Positions 11,658-22,480 of a stretch of DNA of 64,000 nucleotides are shown here, piece after piece (positions within the stretch are counted from its first letter, which is position 1; each line of letters begins with the position of its first letter). This DNA is from Capsicum annuum. Lineage: Eukaryota; Streptophyta; Magnoliopsida; Solanales; Solanaceae. A program made the translations under genes and the position numbers. The notes beneath the pieces were generated by a model. The model worked only from the letters and a program-made list of their open reading frames with translations. It made no database searches and was not told the origin of the DNA. The stretch covers positions 60,822 through 124,821 of the forward strand of contig NW_025892519.1 in assembly GCF_002878395.1 (NCBI RefSeq), written 5' to 3'.

Positions 11658-12030
11658 TTAAGCGGATACCGCTAAAAGGGGTAAAATTCCTCTAAAGAAG
11701 CTACCAGTTATGCAATGCCTCCCTGCTAAAATGGCTATCTCTTAAGTGATCTTGGATTACTTAAGCGGCACCTTGTCCGTTTAAGTGGTTGCACCAGATA
11801 TCAGTAAATGTTCATTTTAGTGCAAGCCTTCCAAGGTATGAACATAACCTTGGATTTGATCAGGACCTATGCAACCAAGATAATTTTGATGTTCCAAACT
11901 CAATGGGAAAATCAATTTTTCAAAAAAAATCATTTTCAATAAATTAATTCCTAGAACCCGCTTTTTTCTATTTTCCAAATGAAGGATCAAAATATTAAAT
12001 AAAGTTCCCAAACCAAGCATGGCAATAACC
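11658..12030 (-). repeat. 3' LTR of element E, left piece
   Basis: Contains taagcggcacc, gctaaaaggggt and cactaaaa-type phrases like those in element J's LTR near 33960-34130, on the same strand. It abuts a truncated LTR of element C at 11657 without any target duplication, so the joint is a deletion scar. It continues after element D at 20908. Confidence 0.65.
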
Positions 12031-14227
12031 TCTAATACCCCATGTTGTTAAGTCACTATGCAACTTATGACTCAACTCTTTAGGTCGTGCATACACCATA
12101 TGAGTCAAAAGATATAAGCCGTACCCTTGGCAGTATGGAGTAATTAAGGTTCTATTATGGATATGACACAACCCTTAGGAGTCGTAAGATCATCATATAA
12201 GTCGTATGAAGGAAGTGGTAGGTTCATCAGTATAACCTTCCTATGAGTTTGTCCAATCTACGAGCAGAGGACTAAGAGTCCTATGATGATGATATTAGTC
12301 ATCAGTGCAACTCGTATGTTGACCAGTGTATGCCCTCCTTGAGTCTGCTAAGCTTATGAGTTGATGAGTTAAGTCGTACCCTTATATACGAGTAGTATGG
12401 TAGGCTCGTAAAGACTAACGAGCAATTTCTGTAAAATTCAGCTAAGGGCTTTTTGGTATTTTCTCTCTTATAACTTCCTACCACGACCTATAACGCTTAA
12501 AGAGTCATTATTTTCCCCTATTCCTCAATCAAATAACAATACTTACATCCTCTCTTCTCTAAGAACATCAAGATAGGGCTTCTCCCACAATATCATTCAA
12601 GTCTTGAGATTTAAACTTTCTTCATCAGTCAAGAAACTTTAGATATGTGGGGTATTCATCAATGGGTTCTTTCCACCTATTGTGTATCAAAAATGCTCTT
12701 TTTTTTGAGTGTGGATTTGACTCTTTTACCTTGATTTAATTCAGTGAAGATCATGAAAATTATCCATGTTTCCTCATTAATTTTACATTCAAGCCATGCT
12801 ATTAGCTTTTTCATGTGAATTATCATTCTATGTGATTTAAATTCCAAATTACCATGTCATGTTTGGTCAATACCATGTCAGGTTATTAAATTCATGTAAT
12901 TTAGTCATGTAAACATGATATCCATGCAAACTTAACTTATCTCCATGTTGAAATCATGAGGTTAGTAGTTATTCAAGTGTTTTATGTTTTGGGTCCCCCA
13001 AATTATGATTTACTACCAATGTTTTAGATGATGTTATAATATTTTAAAGTATCATTCAGTGTTGGCAGGTTATGAACACCCGATACCTATGTGCTTACTC
13101 ACGTTTCATATTTTCAAGTAATAAGTTAGTTAAACCATGATTGTCATCACCATACTCAGTTAATATGATCATGTTGAGAACTATCAGTTGTGATGTTCAG
13201 TTGAACTTAAGTCAGTACCAATGTCAGCTTAGATAGGAGTAGGATTTAGCATCGAGCGAAACCAGGGATGGGGGCTCAGCTGCCAATAGAGGGTGTGACA
13301 CTTAGTAGCAATCCCTGAGTTCCATAACTACATAGCCCACATAGGTTGAGAGAGTCTTCCTACTAGTTAAGGGTTGACACATATCTCATAGGAGCACCTG
13401 CCTGTAGAGGGTGACACCCTAGTCCTTTGGGACATCAGTTTAGTAGATCCACAAAGCCAGTGTAGTACCTATGGAAAGGTACTAATACCCTTCTAACTAG
13501 GGTTACATGTTGGACCCTGATTAGCTCAGATCGGGGCATGTTGGTTACATAATACCTCCCACAGTTTTAGTCAATATTCCATCTATATCAGTTCAAGTTT
13601 GCTTGACCAAGTAGTCAGATTCTCAGTTATTCAGTCAGCCAGTTTTATAGATTAAATTCAGTTCATGCCTCACCCGGTCTTGCATTCTCAATTTTACATG
13701 TTCATGCATCCACATTAGATTGCCATATGTCTTTCAGTTAGTCCTTACCTCACATGCCAGTACATTAAAAGTATTGATCATATACTTTTCTTATGCGCTA
13801 TGTTGTCTTATAACATAGGTTCAGACATACAGTTTCCCCACTATTCCTAGATAGATCAACAGTTCTCCACAATAGTAGTGGTGAGTCCTCATCTATCGAA
13901 GACATGACATGTTATTTCAGTTATTTAGTATTTCTTTATGATCAGTCAGTTGGAGTTAGTTAGGAGTTTTCCCGTTAACTCCATATGTTTTAGAGGCTTT
14001 CAGATAAATAATTTAGTTTTCTAGTATTTATCAGGTACTTCATACATCTCATTTTATATATTTCATTATTCTAGTTTATAGTGCTTTAATAGTTTATCTT
14101 TTGCACAAGCTATTTGATTATCATTTTATTCAGTTCTCTCAGCAGGTACCAATTCATGGGTTAGCTAGGGGTCACTTCTGTCCTTAAGCACCGTGTAGCG
14201 ACTAAGGGTTGACCTCAGGTTGTTACA
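12031..14227 (+). repeat. 5' LTR of element D
   Basis: Opens tctaataccccatgtt (the 3' copy has tgtaatacc) and ends gttgttaca. It carries a decayed pair of palindromes near 12174-12210, a donor-like site changed to ttagatatgtgg (12650-12660), the catcgag block (13250), the agtacattaaaagtattgat block (13763-13782) and ggtgagtcctcat (13879-13891). Its promoter would drive element D's RNA. Confidence 0.9.
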
Positions 14228-14231
14228 AACT

Positions 14232-14244
14232 TGGTATCAGAGCC
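14232..14244 (+). other. Primer-binding site of element D (initiator tRNA-Met)
   Basis: tggtatcagagcc, complementary to the 3' end of plant initiator tRNA-Met, four bases after the LTR end. An exact match to the site in elements A and K. Confidence 0.92.
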
Positions 14245-14420
14245 TATGGTTTCTGAGTGTCCTAGGGTATCTAAAAGCCACATTAAGTAGAGTCTTATGG
14301 ATGGGTGTGAAGAATGCCACACTTATGGACAAAAGGATACGAGATGCTTTTTAGGAAAGTTTCCCCTCTTTTAGTATTCATATCATGTGAAAGATCCTAA
14401 GCTCTATTGAATTACTTTTT

Positions 14421-14452
14421 CTAACCATTCTTCATTCTATTTATAGATAATG
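14421..14452 (+). promoter_or_regulatory. Splice-acceptor-like site before D gag
   Basis: A perfect plant branch-point sequence, ctaac (14421-14425), is followed by a pyrimidine-rich run and ttatag, with AG at 14445-14446. The gag ATG is at 14450-14452, three bases later. The layout repeats in elements A and B. Use as an acceptor for a donor in the LTR is inferred. Confidence 0.45.
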
Positions 14453-15540
14453 CCTCCCAAAAAACATTAACAGAAGAAGGAACGAGGATCGTCCCACAGC
14501 ACCACCTATTCAGGAAGATCCCCTGAATGCCCATGTCTTACACACTAAGTTCAGGGACGCTTTCACAGACTTAGCGTACTTTGTAGCTGCTAAGAACAAC
14601 CAGAAGGCTATTTCCCCAATCCAATCCATTATGAATACAGCTACAGCTAGAATTCAGGATTTTACTCGAATGAATCCCCCTTCATTTTCTAGATCGCAGT
14701 CTGAGGAGGATCTACAGGAGTCTTTGGATGCTATATAAAAGGTAACACACATCATGGGTATCTCTTCGAGTGAGATTATAGACTTTGCTACGTATTATTT
14801 ATAGGGAGTAGTGGAAGGAAGACAAGGGCATTGATACAGGACCTATTGAATAAGAAGAGTTTGCCATAACTTTCTTAGACAGGTTCTTCCTACTAGAGTT
14901 GAGGGAAGCTAAGGTTTAGGAGTTTATAAATCTGAAGTAGGGTAGTATAACTTTGAAGAGGTACTCACTCAATTTCACTCAGTTATTGAGGTATGCTCCA
15001 ACGATGGTGGCTGACTCTTTATCCAGGATGAGTACATTTGTATCTAGTATATCTTATAATATAGTCAAAGAGTGTAGGAATGCCATATTTTTTAAGGAGA
15101 TAGACCTGTCTAGACTCATCATTTATGCTAAATAGATTAAATAAGAGAAACTTAAGAAGAAAGAAAGAGATAATAAGAGGGCAAGGATAGGTGGCTATAA
15201 TTTTTCCTAGACAAAGTCAGAAGGTGGTAACCGTTCTCAATTCTGATAGAAATTTCTAGCTCCAGTCCCATATTTAGTTAGTGCCCTAGTGCCTGAGTTT
15301 TGGCAAGACAATCAAGGTAGGGTTCCAGGCTCTCAAACTCATGATAGCATAAACAGTGGTCAAACCAATCCGCTTTGTAGAAAATATGGTAAGAATCATC
15401 AGGAAGAGTGCAAGGCAGGCAGTCAAGGATGTTTTGGGTGTGGCAAGACAGGCCATAGGATTAGAGATTGCCGTATGTTGGTCATAAGGGTAAAGATATT
15501 TGCCAATAGGACTAGTCAAAATTTTCATTAGCTCTGGTAG
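14450..15540 (+). pseudogene. gag with zinc knuckle, broken (element D)
   Basis: Capsid and nucleocapsid precursor. It begins ATG at 14450 but has a stop six codons in, and more later. Recognisable parts are ARIQDFTRMNPPSFS (about 14649), the capsid stretch YSLNFTQLLRYAPTMVADS (14962-15018) continuing to VKECRNA, and a zinc knuckle CFGCGKTGHRIRDC at 15430-15471 with all four CCHC ligands. A CRKYGKNHQEEC motif precedes the knuckle. Frames at 14953-15135 and 15289-15531 are the open fragments. Many stops look like CAG-to-TAG changes. Confidence 0.85.
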
Positions 15541-15559
15541 GTCGCCGGCTCAGCAGGGT

Positions 15560-15990
15560 GACCCTTCCAGTTCCACCAGTTGGCCACACCAGAATATACT
15601 GTATACCCTCTATACTCGGCATGATTAGAAAAGTTTTCCTAATGTAGTTATAGGTACATTGTAAGTATTTTATCTTTATGTTTATGCATTGTTATACCCT
15701 AGAGTATCACTTTTCTTTGTGACTCCTTATGTAGTTGTAGAATTCAATTCTAGTCCTAAAAAGTTAGTAGATTCTTTCTCAGCATCTACCCCAGTAGGTA
15801 AGTCTATTATAGCCAGACGGGTATACAAAAATTACCCGACCACATTGTCTTAAAAAGTTACTTCAGTTAATCTTGTGAAGTTAGAGATGACGGATTTTGA
15901 CATCATTATTAGCATGAATTAGATCCGCTCGTGCTATGCTTCAGTTGATTGCAGAAATAAAATTGTTCAATTTTAGTTTCCTAATGAACC
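15560..15990 (+). pseudogene. Aspartic protease remnant (element D)
   Basis: The stretch LYVYALLYPRVSLFFVTPYV (about 15672-15731) aligns with the family's protease, where the active site is normally DPGAS or DSGA. Here the catalytic aspartate is tyrosine and the glycine is arginine, so it would be inactive. Downstream, VKLEMTDFDIIISMN and YASVDCRNKIVQF are the usual C-terminal protease words, with stops between them. Confidence 0.8.
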
Positions 15991-16014
15991 AATTATTGAA
16001 GGGGTAGTACTTCC

Positions 16015-16450
16015 ATGCTTAAGGGTCAACTTATTTCCTATCTCAAGGAAAGAAAGATGATAGCCAAGGGGTGTATTTATCATCTCATCCAAGTCAAGGA
16101 CTCAAATTTTGAAACTTTGAGTCTTGAGTCAGTTCCAGTAGTGAATGGGTTCCCCGATGTATTTCCAAAAAATCTTTCCAGAGTCCCTCCTAAAAGGGAA
16201 ATTGACTTTGAAATAGATCTCCTTCCAAATACCCAGCCTATCTCTATCCCGCCTTATAGAATGGCTCCAATTGAGCTTAAGGAATTAAAAGAGCAATTAA
16301 AGGATCTCTTGGATAAGGGTTTATCAAGCCTAGTGTTTTACCATGGGTGCTCTGGTTCTATTCATGCGCAAGAAAGATGGTTATCTTAGAATGTGTATTG
16401 ATTATCAACAGTTGATCAATGTGCTCTTGTTTTTATATTTATTCTTTAAT
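16015..16450 (+). pseudogene. Reverse transcriptase, N-terminal part only (element D)
   Basis: The frame at 16015-16389 covers the connector and fingers: [29 protein letters not shown], and then [20 protein letters not shown]. It shifts frame near 16320 and continues as [10 protein letters not shown] (about 16387). At about 16425 the sequence jumps to the start of the RNase H connection (SRLTRKKFKFQWSDSY). The palm with its F/Y-x-D-D motif and the thumb, several hundred bases in sister elements, are missing. This deletion alone disables the element. Confidence 0.85.
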
Positions 16451-17000
16451 GTCTAGACTAACTCGAAAGAAATTCAAATTCCAGTGGTCAGATTCTTACT
16501 AGAAGAGCTTTCAGGAGTTGAAGGCTCAAATCACCTCCGCTCCAGTCTTGACTTTAAGGGATAGCACAGATGGGTTTGTAGTGTATTGTGATATTTCTAG
16601 AGTTGGTCTTGGTTGTGTACTAATGTAGAAAGGTAAGGTCATAGCCTACACCTCTAGACAGCTTAATCCCCATGAGAAGAACTATCTAACCCATGATCTT
16701 GAGTTGGCATTTGTTATCTTTGCCTTAAAGAATTAGAGACATTACCTTTATGGAGTTTATGTTTATGTGTTCACAGATCATAAGAGTTTGCAGTATGTGT
16801 TCACGCAAAAACACCTGAATATTCATTAGAGAAGGTGGCTTGAATTACTGAAAGACTATGATATGAGTGTTTTGTACCATCTAGGCAAGGATAATGTAGT
16901 AGCGGATGCCCTTAATAGATTGTCTGTGGGTAGTAGTGCTCAGGTTAAGGATGACAAGAAAGAATTAGTCTGTGAGGTTGACCAGCTTGTTAGGTTTGAG
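16451..17000 (+). pseudogene. RNase H, broken (element D)
   Basis: Readable as [55 protein letters not shown] and YHLGKDNVVADALNRLS. All four acidic catalytic positions (YCD, DLE, TDH, VADA) are present. In-frame stops break it at several places, for example where sister copies have MQKGK and IWRH, each explained by one C-to-T or G-to-A change. An open tail runs 16863-17135. Confidence 0.8.
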
Positions 17001-17139
17001 GTTGGATTGTTTGATTCATTCGAAGGTAGTATATGGGTACAAAATGGTTTTGAAGCTTTATTGGTTGCAGAAGTAAAAGAAAAAAAATATTGGGACCCTA
17101 GTTTGATCAAGTTAAAGGGGGCAGTTAGAGAGTAGAAGA

Positions 17140-18060
17140 TGGAAGGCTTCTCCCAAGGGGGAGATGGTGTGCTTTATTGTCAAGGCAGACTGTGTGTTTT
17201 GTGTATTGATGATCTAAGATAGCCAGTACTAGTTGAAGTAAATGGTTCACGGTATTCTATCCACCTAGGAGCCACTAAGATATATTGTGATTTATGGGAG
17301 ATATATTGGTGGAGGGGTATAAAAAAAGATATTACAGAGTTTGTGGCTAAGTGTTCGAACTGTTAGAAGGTTAAGGTTGAACACCAAAGGCCAAATGGTA
17401 CACTCCAGGAGTTTAGCATCCCTACTTGGAAGTAGGAGGGGGTGAACATGGATTTTATGATAGGATTGCCTCATACACATCGTCAGCATAATTTGATATA
17501 GGTCATCATAGATAGAATGACCAAATCAACTCATTTTTTGCCAATTCATATCTTTTTATCATTTGAGGATTATGCTAGATTCTATCTTAGGTAGTTGGTG
17601 AAGTTGCATGGAGTTCCATTGACTATCATCTCAGATAGAGGTACTTAGTTTACCTCTAAATTTTGGAAGGCTTTTTAGATGAGCCTTGGTACCTAAGTAC
17701 ATCTCAATACCGGTTTTCATCCTTAGATAGAAGGTCAGACAGAACAAACCTTTCAGAATTTAGAGAACATGTTGAGGGCCTGTATTATTGACTTTAAGGG
17801 TAGTTGGGATGACAACTTACCTTTGATTGAGTTTGCCTACAAAAATAGTTATCACTGTAGCTTTGTTTGAGGCTCTCTATGGAAGGAGATGTAGATCTCC
17901 TAATGTTTGGTTTGAAATAGGTGAGGCTTCTATGATAGGTCTAGACTCAATGTTTGAGGCGATTGAGAAATTTCAGCTAATTTAAGAGAGGTTAAAGATA
18001 GCTCAAAGTCATCAGAAATCTTACGCAGATGTGAGGATAAAGAATCTTGAGTTTGATGTT
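17140..18060 (+). pseudogene. Integrase, broken (element D)
   Basis: Would insert element cDNA into chromosomes. The N-terminal zinc-binding region is visible (ATKIYCDL, then CSNC near 17356). The core has MDFMIGLP (about 17448), IISDRGT (about 17626) and GQTEQTFQNLENMLRAC (about 17734), so the D, D and E residues are all seen. Stops interrupt each block, mostly TAG in place of CAG or TGG. The end of the core runs together in shifting frames near 17870-18000. Confidence 0.8.
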
Positions 18061-18495
18061 GGTGACTTGGTTTATTTGAAAATTTTGCCTATGACGAGAG
18101 AGAAGAGATTTGGCAAGAGAGGGAAACTCAGTCCCCGCTATGTTAGCCCATATAGAATTATGAGTTGTTTGGGAAGGTAGCTTATGATTAGAGTTGCCTA
18201 CAGATTTGGCATTAGTGTATCCGGTGTTTCATGTCTCTTCGCTAAATAAAGTATTGGAGACCCAGCTACAGTCGTGCCCTTAAAAAGTGTAGAGGTGAAG
18301 GATCATCTCTTATTTGAAGAAATACCAGTTGAGATCCTTGACCAACAAGTTTGTAGGTTGAGGAATGGAGAAGTTCCCTTGGTTAAAATTTTATGGAGGA
18401 ATTAATCCGTTAAAGGAGCTACTTGGGAAGCAGAGGCAGATGTGAGAACCAAGTATCCTCATCTTTTCTCCTCGAATTCAAATATAGATTGAGGT
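18061..18495 (+). pseudogene. Integrase C-terminus with chromodomain, broken (element D)
   Basis: Begins GDLVYLKILPM, then KRGKLSPRYVSPYRIM. After a frameshift near 18175 it continues EIPVEILDQQVCRLRNGEV (about 18319) and VKGATWEAEADVRTKYPHLF (about 18409), which is the chromodomain-like end found in Tekay/Del chromoviruses. A chromodomain would help steer insertion to heterochromatin. It stops near 18491. Confidence 0.8.
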
Positions 18496-18682
18496 AATGG
18501 TTTCCCTTAAAATTGACTCTCTCTCATCTTTTATCTCAGATTTATAACTATCTTCATGTTATTGCATGTATTAATGAATTTAGTTCAGTCTATGCATCAT
18601 GTTATCAGATTCTGTTATTTAATCATGTTTTAGGTCATGGATAGTTAGTGTACAATGTCATTTTACACAATATTCAAGAATG

Positions 18683-18704
18683 ATTGATCCCAAGGAGGAG
18701 ATGT
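18683..18704 (+). other. Polypurine tract of element D
   Basis: tgatcccaaggaggagatgt immediately before the 3' LTR. Elements A and D share the gatcccaagg/gaccccaagg lead-in and the gggagat-type purine run that primes plus-strand synthesis. Confidence 0.8.
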
Positions 18705-20907
18705 TGTAATACCCCATGTTTTGAAGTCACTGTGCATCTTATTACTCAACTCCTTAGGTCGTACATACACCATATGAGTCATAAGATATAATTCATATCG
18801 ATAGTAGTGTGGAGTGACTGTGGTTCTGTTAGGGATATGACTCAACCCTTACGAGTCGTAAGATCATCATACGAGTCGTATGAAGAAAGTCATAGGTTCA
18901 TCAGTGTAGCCTTCCTAAGATTTTTTCCAAGCTACGTGCTGGGGTATAAGAGTAGTATAATGATGATATTAGTCACAAGTGTAACTCATATGTTGACTAG
19001 TGTATGCCCTTCTTGAGTCTTCAAATCTTATAAGTTGATGAGTTAAGTCGTACCCATTTAGACGAGTCATATGGTAGACGAGTAAAGACTGACGAGCATT
19101 TTTGTAAAATTTAGCCAAGGGATTTTTGGTTTTTTCCTCTCTTATAACTTCCTACTACGACCTATAACCCTTAAAGAGGTGTTATTTTCCCCTATTCCTC
19201 AATGAAATAACAACGCTTACATCCTCTCTTCTTCAAGAACATCAATATTAGGGCTTCTTTCACAAGATCATTCAAGTCCCAAGATTCAAACTTTCTTCAC
19301 CAATCAAAAAACTTTAGGTAAGTGGGGTGGGTACTCATCAATGGGTTTTTTCCACCCATTGAGTCTCAAAAACCCTCTTTTGGTTTGAGTATGGATTTTA
19401 CTCTTTACTATGATCTAATTCAGCGAATATCAAGAAATTTATTCATGTTTCCTCATTAATTTTACACTCAAGCCATGCTATTAGCTTTTCCATGTGAATT
19501 ATGATTCTATATGATTTAAATTCCAAGTTACCTTGTCATGTTTGGTCAATACCATGTCAAGTTGTCAAATTCATGTATTTAGTCATGTAAACATGATATC
19601 CTCATGATCTTAACTTATCTCCATGTTGAAATTTACGAGGTTAGCAGTTATTCAAGTACTTTATGTTTTAGGTCCCTCAAATTATGATTTACTACCAATG
19701 TTTTAGATGATTTTATCATATTTTAAAGTATCATTTAGTATTGGTGGGTTATGAATACCCAATACCTATATGTTTACTCATGTTTCAGATTTTCAAGTAA
19801 TAAATCATTCAAACCATGATTCTCATCATCATACTCAGTTAATATGATCATGTTGAGTACTATCAGTTGTGATGTTCAGTTGAACTTAAGTCAGTACCAG
19901 TGTTAGCTCAGTGGAGAGTAGGATTTAGCATGGAGAGAACCCAAGGATGGGGTCTCACCTGCCAATACAGGGTGTGGCCCTTAGTAACTATCCCTGAGTC
20001 CCGAAACTACGTAGCTAGCATAGTTTGTGATAGTTTTTCTACCAGTTGAGGGTTGACAGATACCTCATAGGAGTACCTGCCAGTACATGGAAACTCCCTA
20101 GTCCTTCAAAATATCAGTTTAGTGGATCCACATAGCCAGTGTTAGTACCCGTGGCAAGGTACTGACACCCTTCCAACTTGGGTTACAAGTTGGATCCCGA
20201 TTAGCTCTGATTGGGACATATTGGTTACATAATGCCTCCCATATTTTCAGTCAGTATACCATCGATGTCAGTTCAGGATTGCTTAATCAAGTAGTCAGAT
20301 TCTAAGTTATTCAGTCAATTAGTTTTACAGATTTAATTCAGCTCATACCTCACCCGGTCTTTATTCTCAATTTTATATGTTCATGCATCCACGTTTGATT
20401 GCCATAAGAATTTTAGTTAGTCCTTACCTCACGTACCAGTATATTCACAGTACTGATCCCATACTATTCTCTTGCACTATGTTGTCTTGTGACATTGAAT
20501 CGGACGCACAGTTTCCCCACTATTCCTAGATAGATCAGCAGTTCTCCACAGTAGTTATGGTGAGTCCTCATCCATCGAGGACGTGACATATGATGTAAGT
20601 TATTTCTGTATTTTTTATGATCGGTCAGTGGGAGTTAGTTAGGGGTTAGTCCCATCAACTCCGTATGTTTTAGAGGCTTTCAGACAGACAGTTTAATTTT
20701 CCAATATTTATTAAATACTTCAGACATTTCATTTTATATATTTGAGTATTCCACTTGATAGTGCTTTATTAGTTTATCTTCTGCACATGTTGTTTTATTA
20801 TCATTTTATTTAGTGTAATCAGCAGGTACCAAATAATGGGTTAGATTTAGGTCACTTGTGTCCTTAAGAATCGTGTAGCGACAAGGGGGTGACCCCGGGT
20901 CGTTACA
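18705..20907 (+). repeat. 3' LTR of element D
   Basis: Opens tgtaataccccatgtt and ends gggtcgttaca, 2203 bp. Unlike the 5' copy it keeps an intact donor-like ttaggtaagtgggg at 19314-19327 and two clean palindromes at 18848-18882. ggtgagtcctcat is at 20559-20571. Confidence 0.92.
18848..18882 (+). repeat. Twin palindromes in D-family LTR
   Basis: Two perfect odd palindromes, cttacgagtcgtaag (18848-18862) and catacgagtcgtatg (18868-18882), share the core acgagtcgt and lie 20 bp apart. The 5' LTR copy near 12174-12210 is decayed. They lie about 150 bp into the LTR, in the presumed U3 region. Confidence 0.75.
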
Positions 20908-21167
20908 TAATCTAAATTCAATATTTCGTACCTAATGTTACTATCTAAATCGTCATTCGACAGTGAGAAAAGTATATATTGATGAAAGTCATCTATATAG
21001 CTTTTAAAGCCTCTAAAACTTACAAACTCATCCAAATCATTCTCGATTACATTGGGAACTATGCCAACCATCGCAACACCACAAAATCATTATAAAGAAA
21101 CTATGGGTAGGGAAAAATGGTCAGAATGAATAAAAATCATGTTTTTACAAATTAGGTAATTACAACA
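20908..21167 (-). repeat. 3' LTR of element E, right piece
   Basis: Continues E's LTR after element D, beginning with the duplicated target taatc. Read on the minus strand, the LTR opens tgttgtaattacc at 21167. Nothing codes here. Confidence 0.65.
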
Positions 21168-21200
21168 TCCACCACAAAGACTCTATTTTGTCCTCGAACT
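21168..21200 (-). other. Polypurine tract and GAGGAC motif of element E
   Basis: On the minus strand, gttcgaggacaaaat (21186-21200) is followed by tctttgtggtgga (21168-21180) and then the LTR. The same order occurs in elements G and J. Confidence 0.65.
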
Positions 21201-21229
21201 AAAAGGCAAGGAAATACCTGATTGATGAA

Positions 21230-22480
21230 AAGATGAGGTAACTAATATGCATGTCGAACTCGACCTTCCATGTAGCCTACTTAATAGGATGGTTTCTCCG
21301 TTGAAACTTAAACACAGAAATATCTCTAGAACACAAATGTATAACATCTATTGCTAAAATGTAAACTAGATTCTCTACAAAGGTCAACCTCTTATCAAGT
21401 AGAAATAAATCCCAATAATGCACATGAGAATCATTCGAGATATATCCCCAAAACATAGATACATGAAAAACTGGATGAACGACTGAAAAATAGAGGTAAG
21501 TCCAACTCATAAGCAACCTTCCAAAATGTTTGAAGAATCTAAAATGACCTAATGTACCTCAGGCTTAGCCTGCCCCTATTCCCAAACCACATAATGCCCT
21601 TCATAAGAGACATACATAGGAAAATAATAAACAATCTTGAACTTCAAAACACGAATCCTACGATTGGCATAATTTTTTTGCCTAGTTTGGGTTACCCTAT
21701 CCTAAATTATCTGAATCCTGTCTAAAGACTTGGGAAGCAAGTCGGTACCACGTGGTCTAACCTCTGAAGTCTTAAACCAAACAATAGGGGATCAATAACA
21801 CTTCAAAAGTTTCCATCTCAGAACTTGAATGGTATCTATTATTATAAGCAAACTTGGCTGATAAAAAATATTTCTCACACTGACCTCCAAAGTCCATAAC
21901 ATAAGAACAGACATATCCACCAAATCTAGAATAGTCGGCTCTAACTGGCCATCGATCTGGAAGTGAAAAGTTATGGTAAGGTCAACTTAAGCATCAAAAT
22001 CCTCATGAAAATTCCACTAGAAGCTAAAAGTGAACACTAAGCCTCTGTTTGAAATAATAAATACGGGTACCCCATTAAGAGGAACTACCTCACAAACATA
22101 GATATAGTCCAACCTCTTGGTGCTGAAGGAAATTTGAATAGGTATGAAATGTGATGATTTAGTCAATCGATCCACTATGAAATTAATGTTATTATACTCA
22201 CGAGTAGTATAAGGCATCCCATTCACGAAGTACATAGTGATCTTCCCCCACTTCCACTCAGGAATAGATAATCTCTTATGCCCATTGTGACTTTGATGCA
22301 CAACCTTCACCTACTGAAAACACAAACAACAAGCTCCAAAGTCTGTTACATCCTTCTTCATACCACCCCACCAGTAAAGCTACTTCAAATCATGATACAT
22401 CTTAGTCACCCCCGGATGGATACATATCTAGAATAATGCACCTCTTCAAAAATTGATCTCACCCATCCACCAAATCTTGG
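21230..22480 (-). pseudogene. Integrase and chromodomain remnant (element E)
   Basis: Minus-strand fragments. 21277-21516 holds VVHPVFHVSMF, the end of the integrase tail, leading into a chromodomain region toward 21230. 22017-22310 holds the core: WKWGKITMYFVNGMPY, IVDRLTKSSHFIPIQISFST and PVFIISNRGL. The first catalytic aspartate is tyrosine (MYF for MDF) and the second asparagine (SNRG for SDRG), so the core is dead. An N-terminal zinc-binding stretch can be traced toward 22400. Stops and shifts are frequent. Confidence 0.75.

Larger units (their letters stand above)
12031..20907 (+). mobile_element. Element D: complete forward Tekay/Del-like element
   Basis: 8877 bp with both LTRs (12031-14227 and 18705-20907). 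It has an initiator-Met primer site, gag with a zinc knuckle, protease, a gutted RT, RNase H, integrase, chromodomain and a polypurine tract. The target duplication is taacc (12026-12030) against taatc (20908-20912), one C-to-T change apart. The LTRs differ at very roughly 15% of positions by eye, so it is old. The RT core is deleted and the protease active site is mutated, so it cannot be autonomous. Confidence 0.92.
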
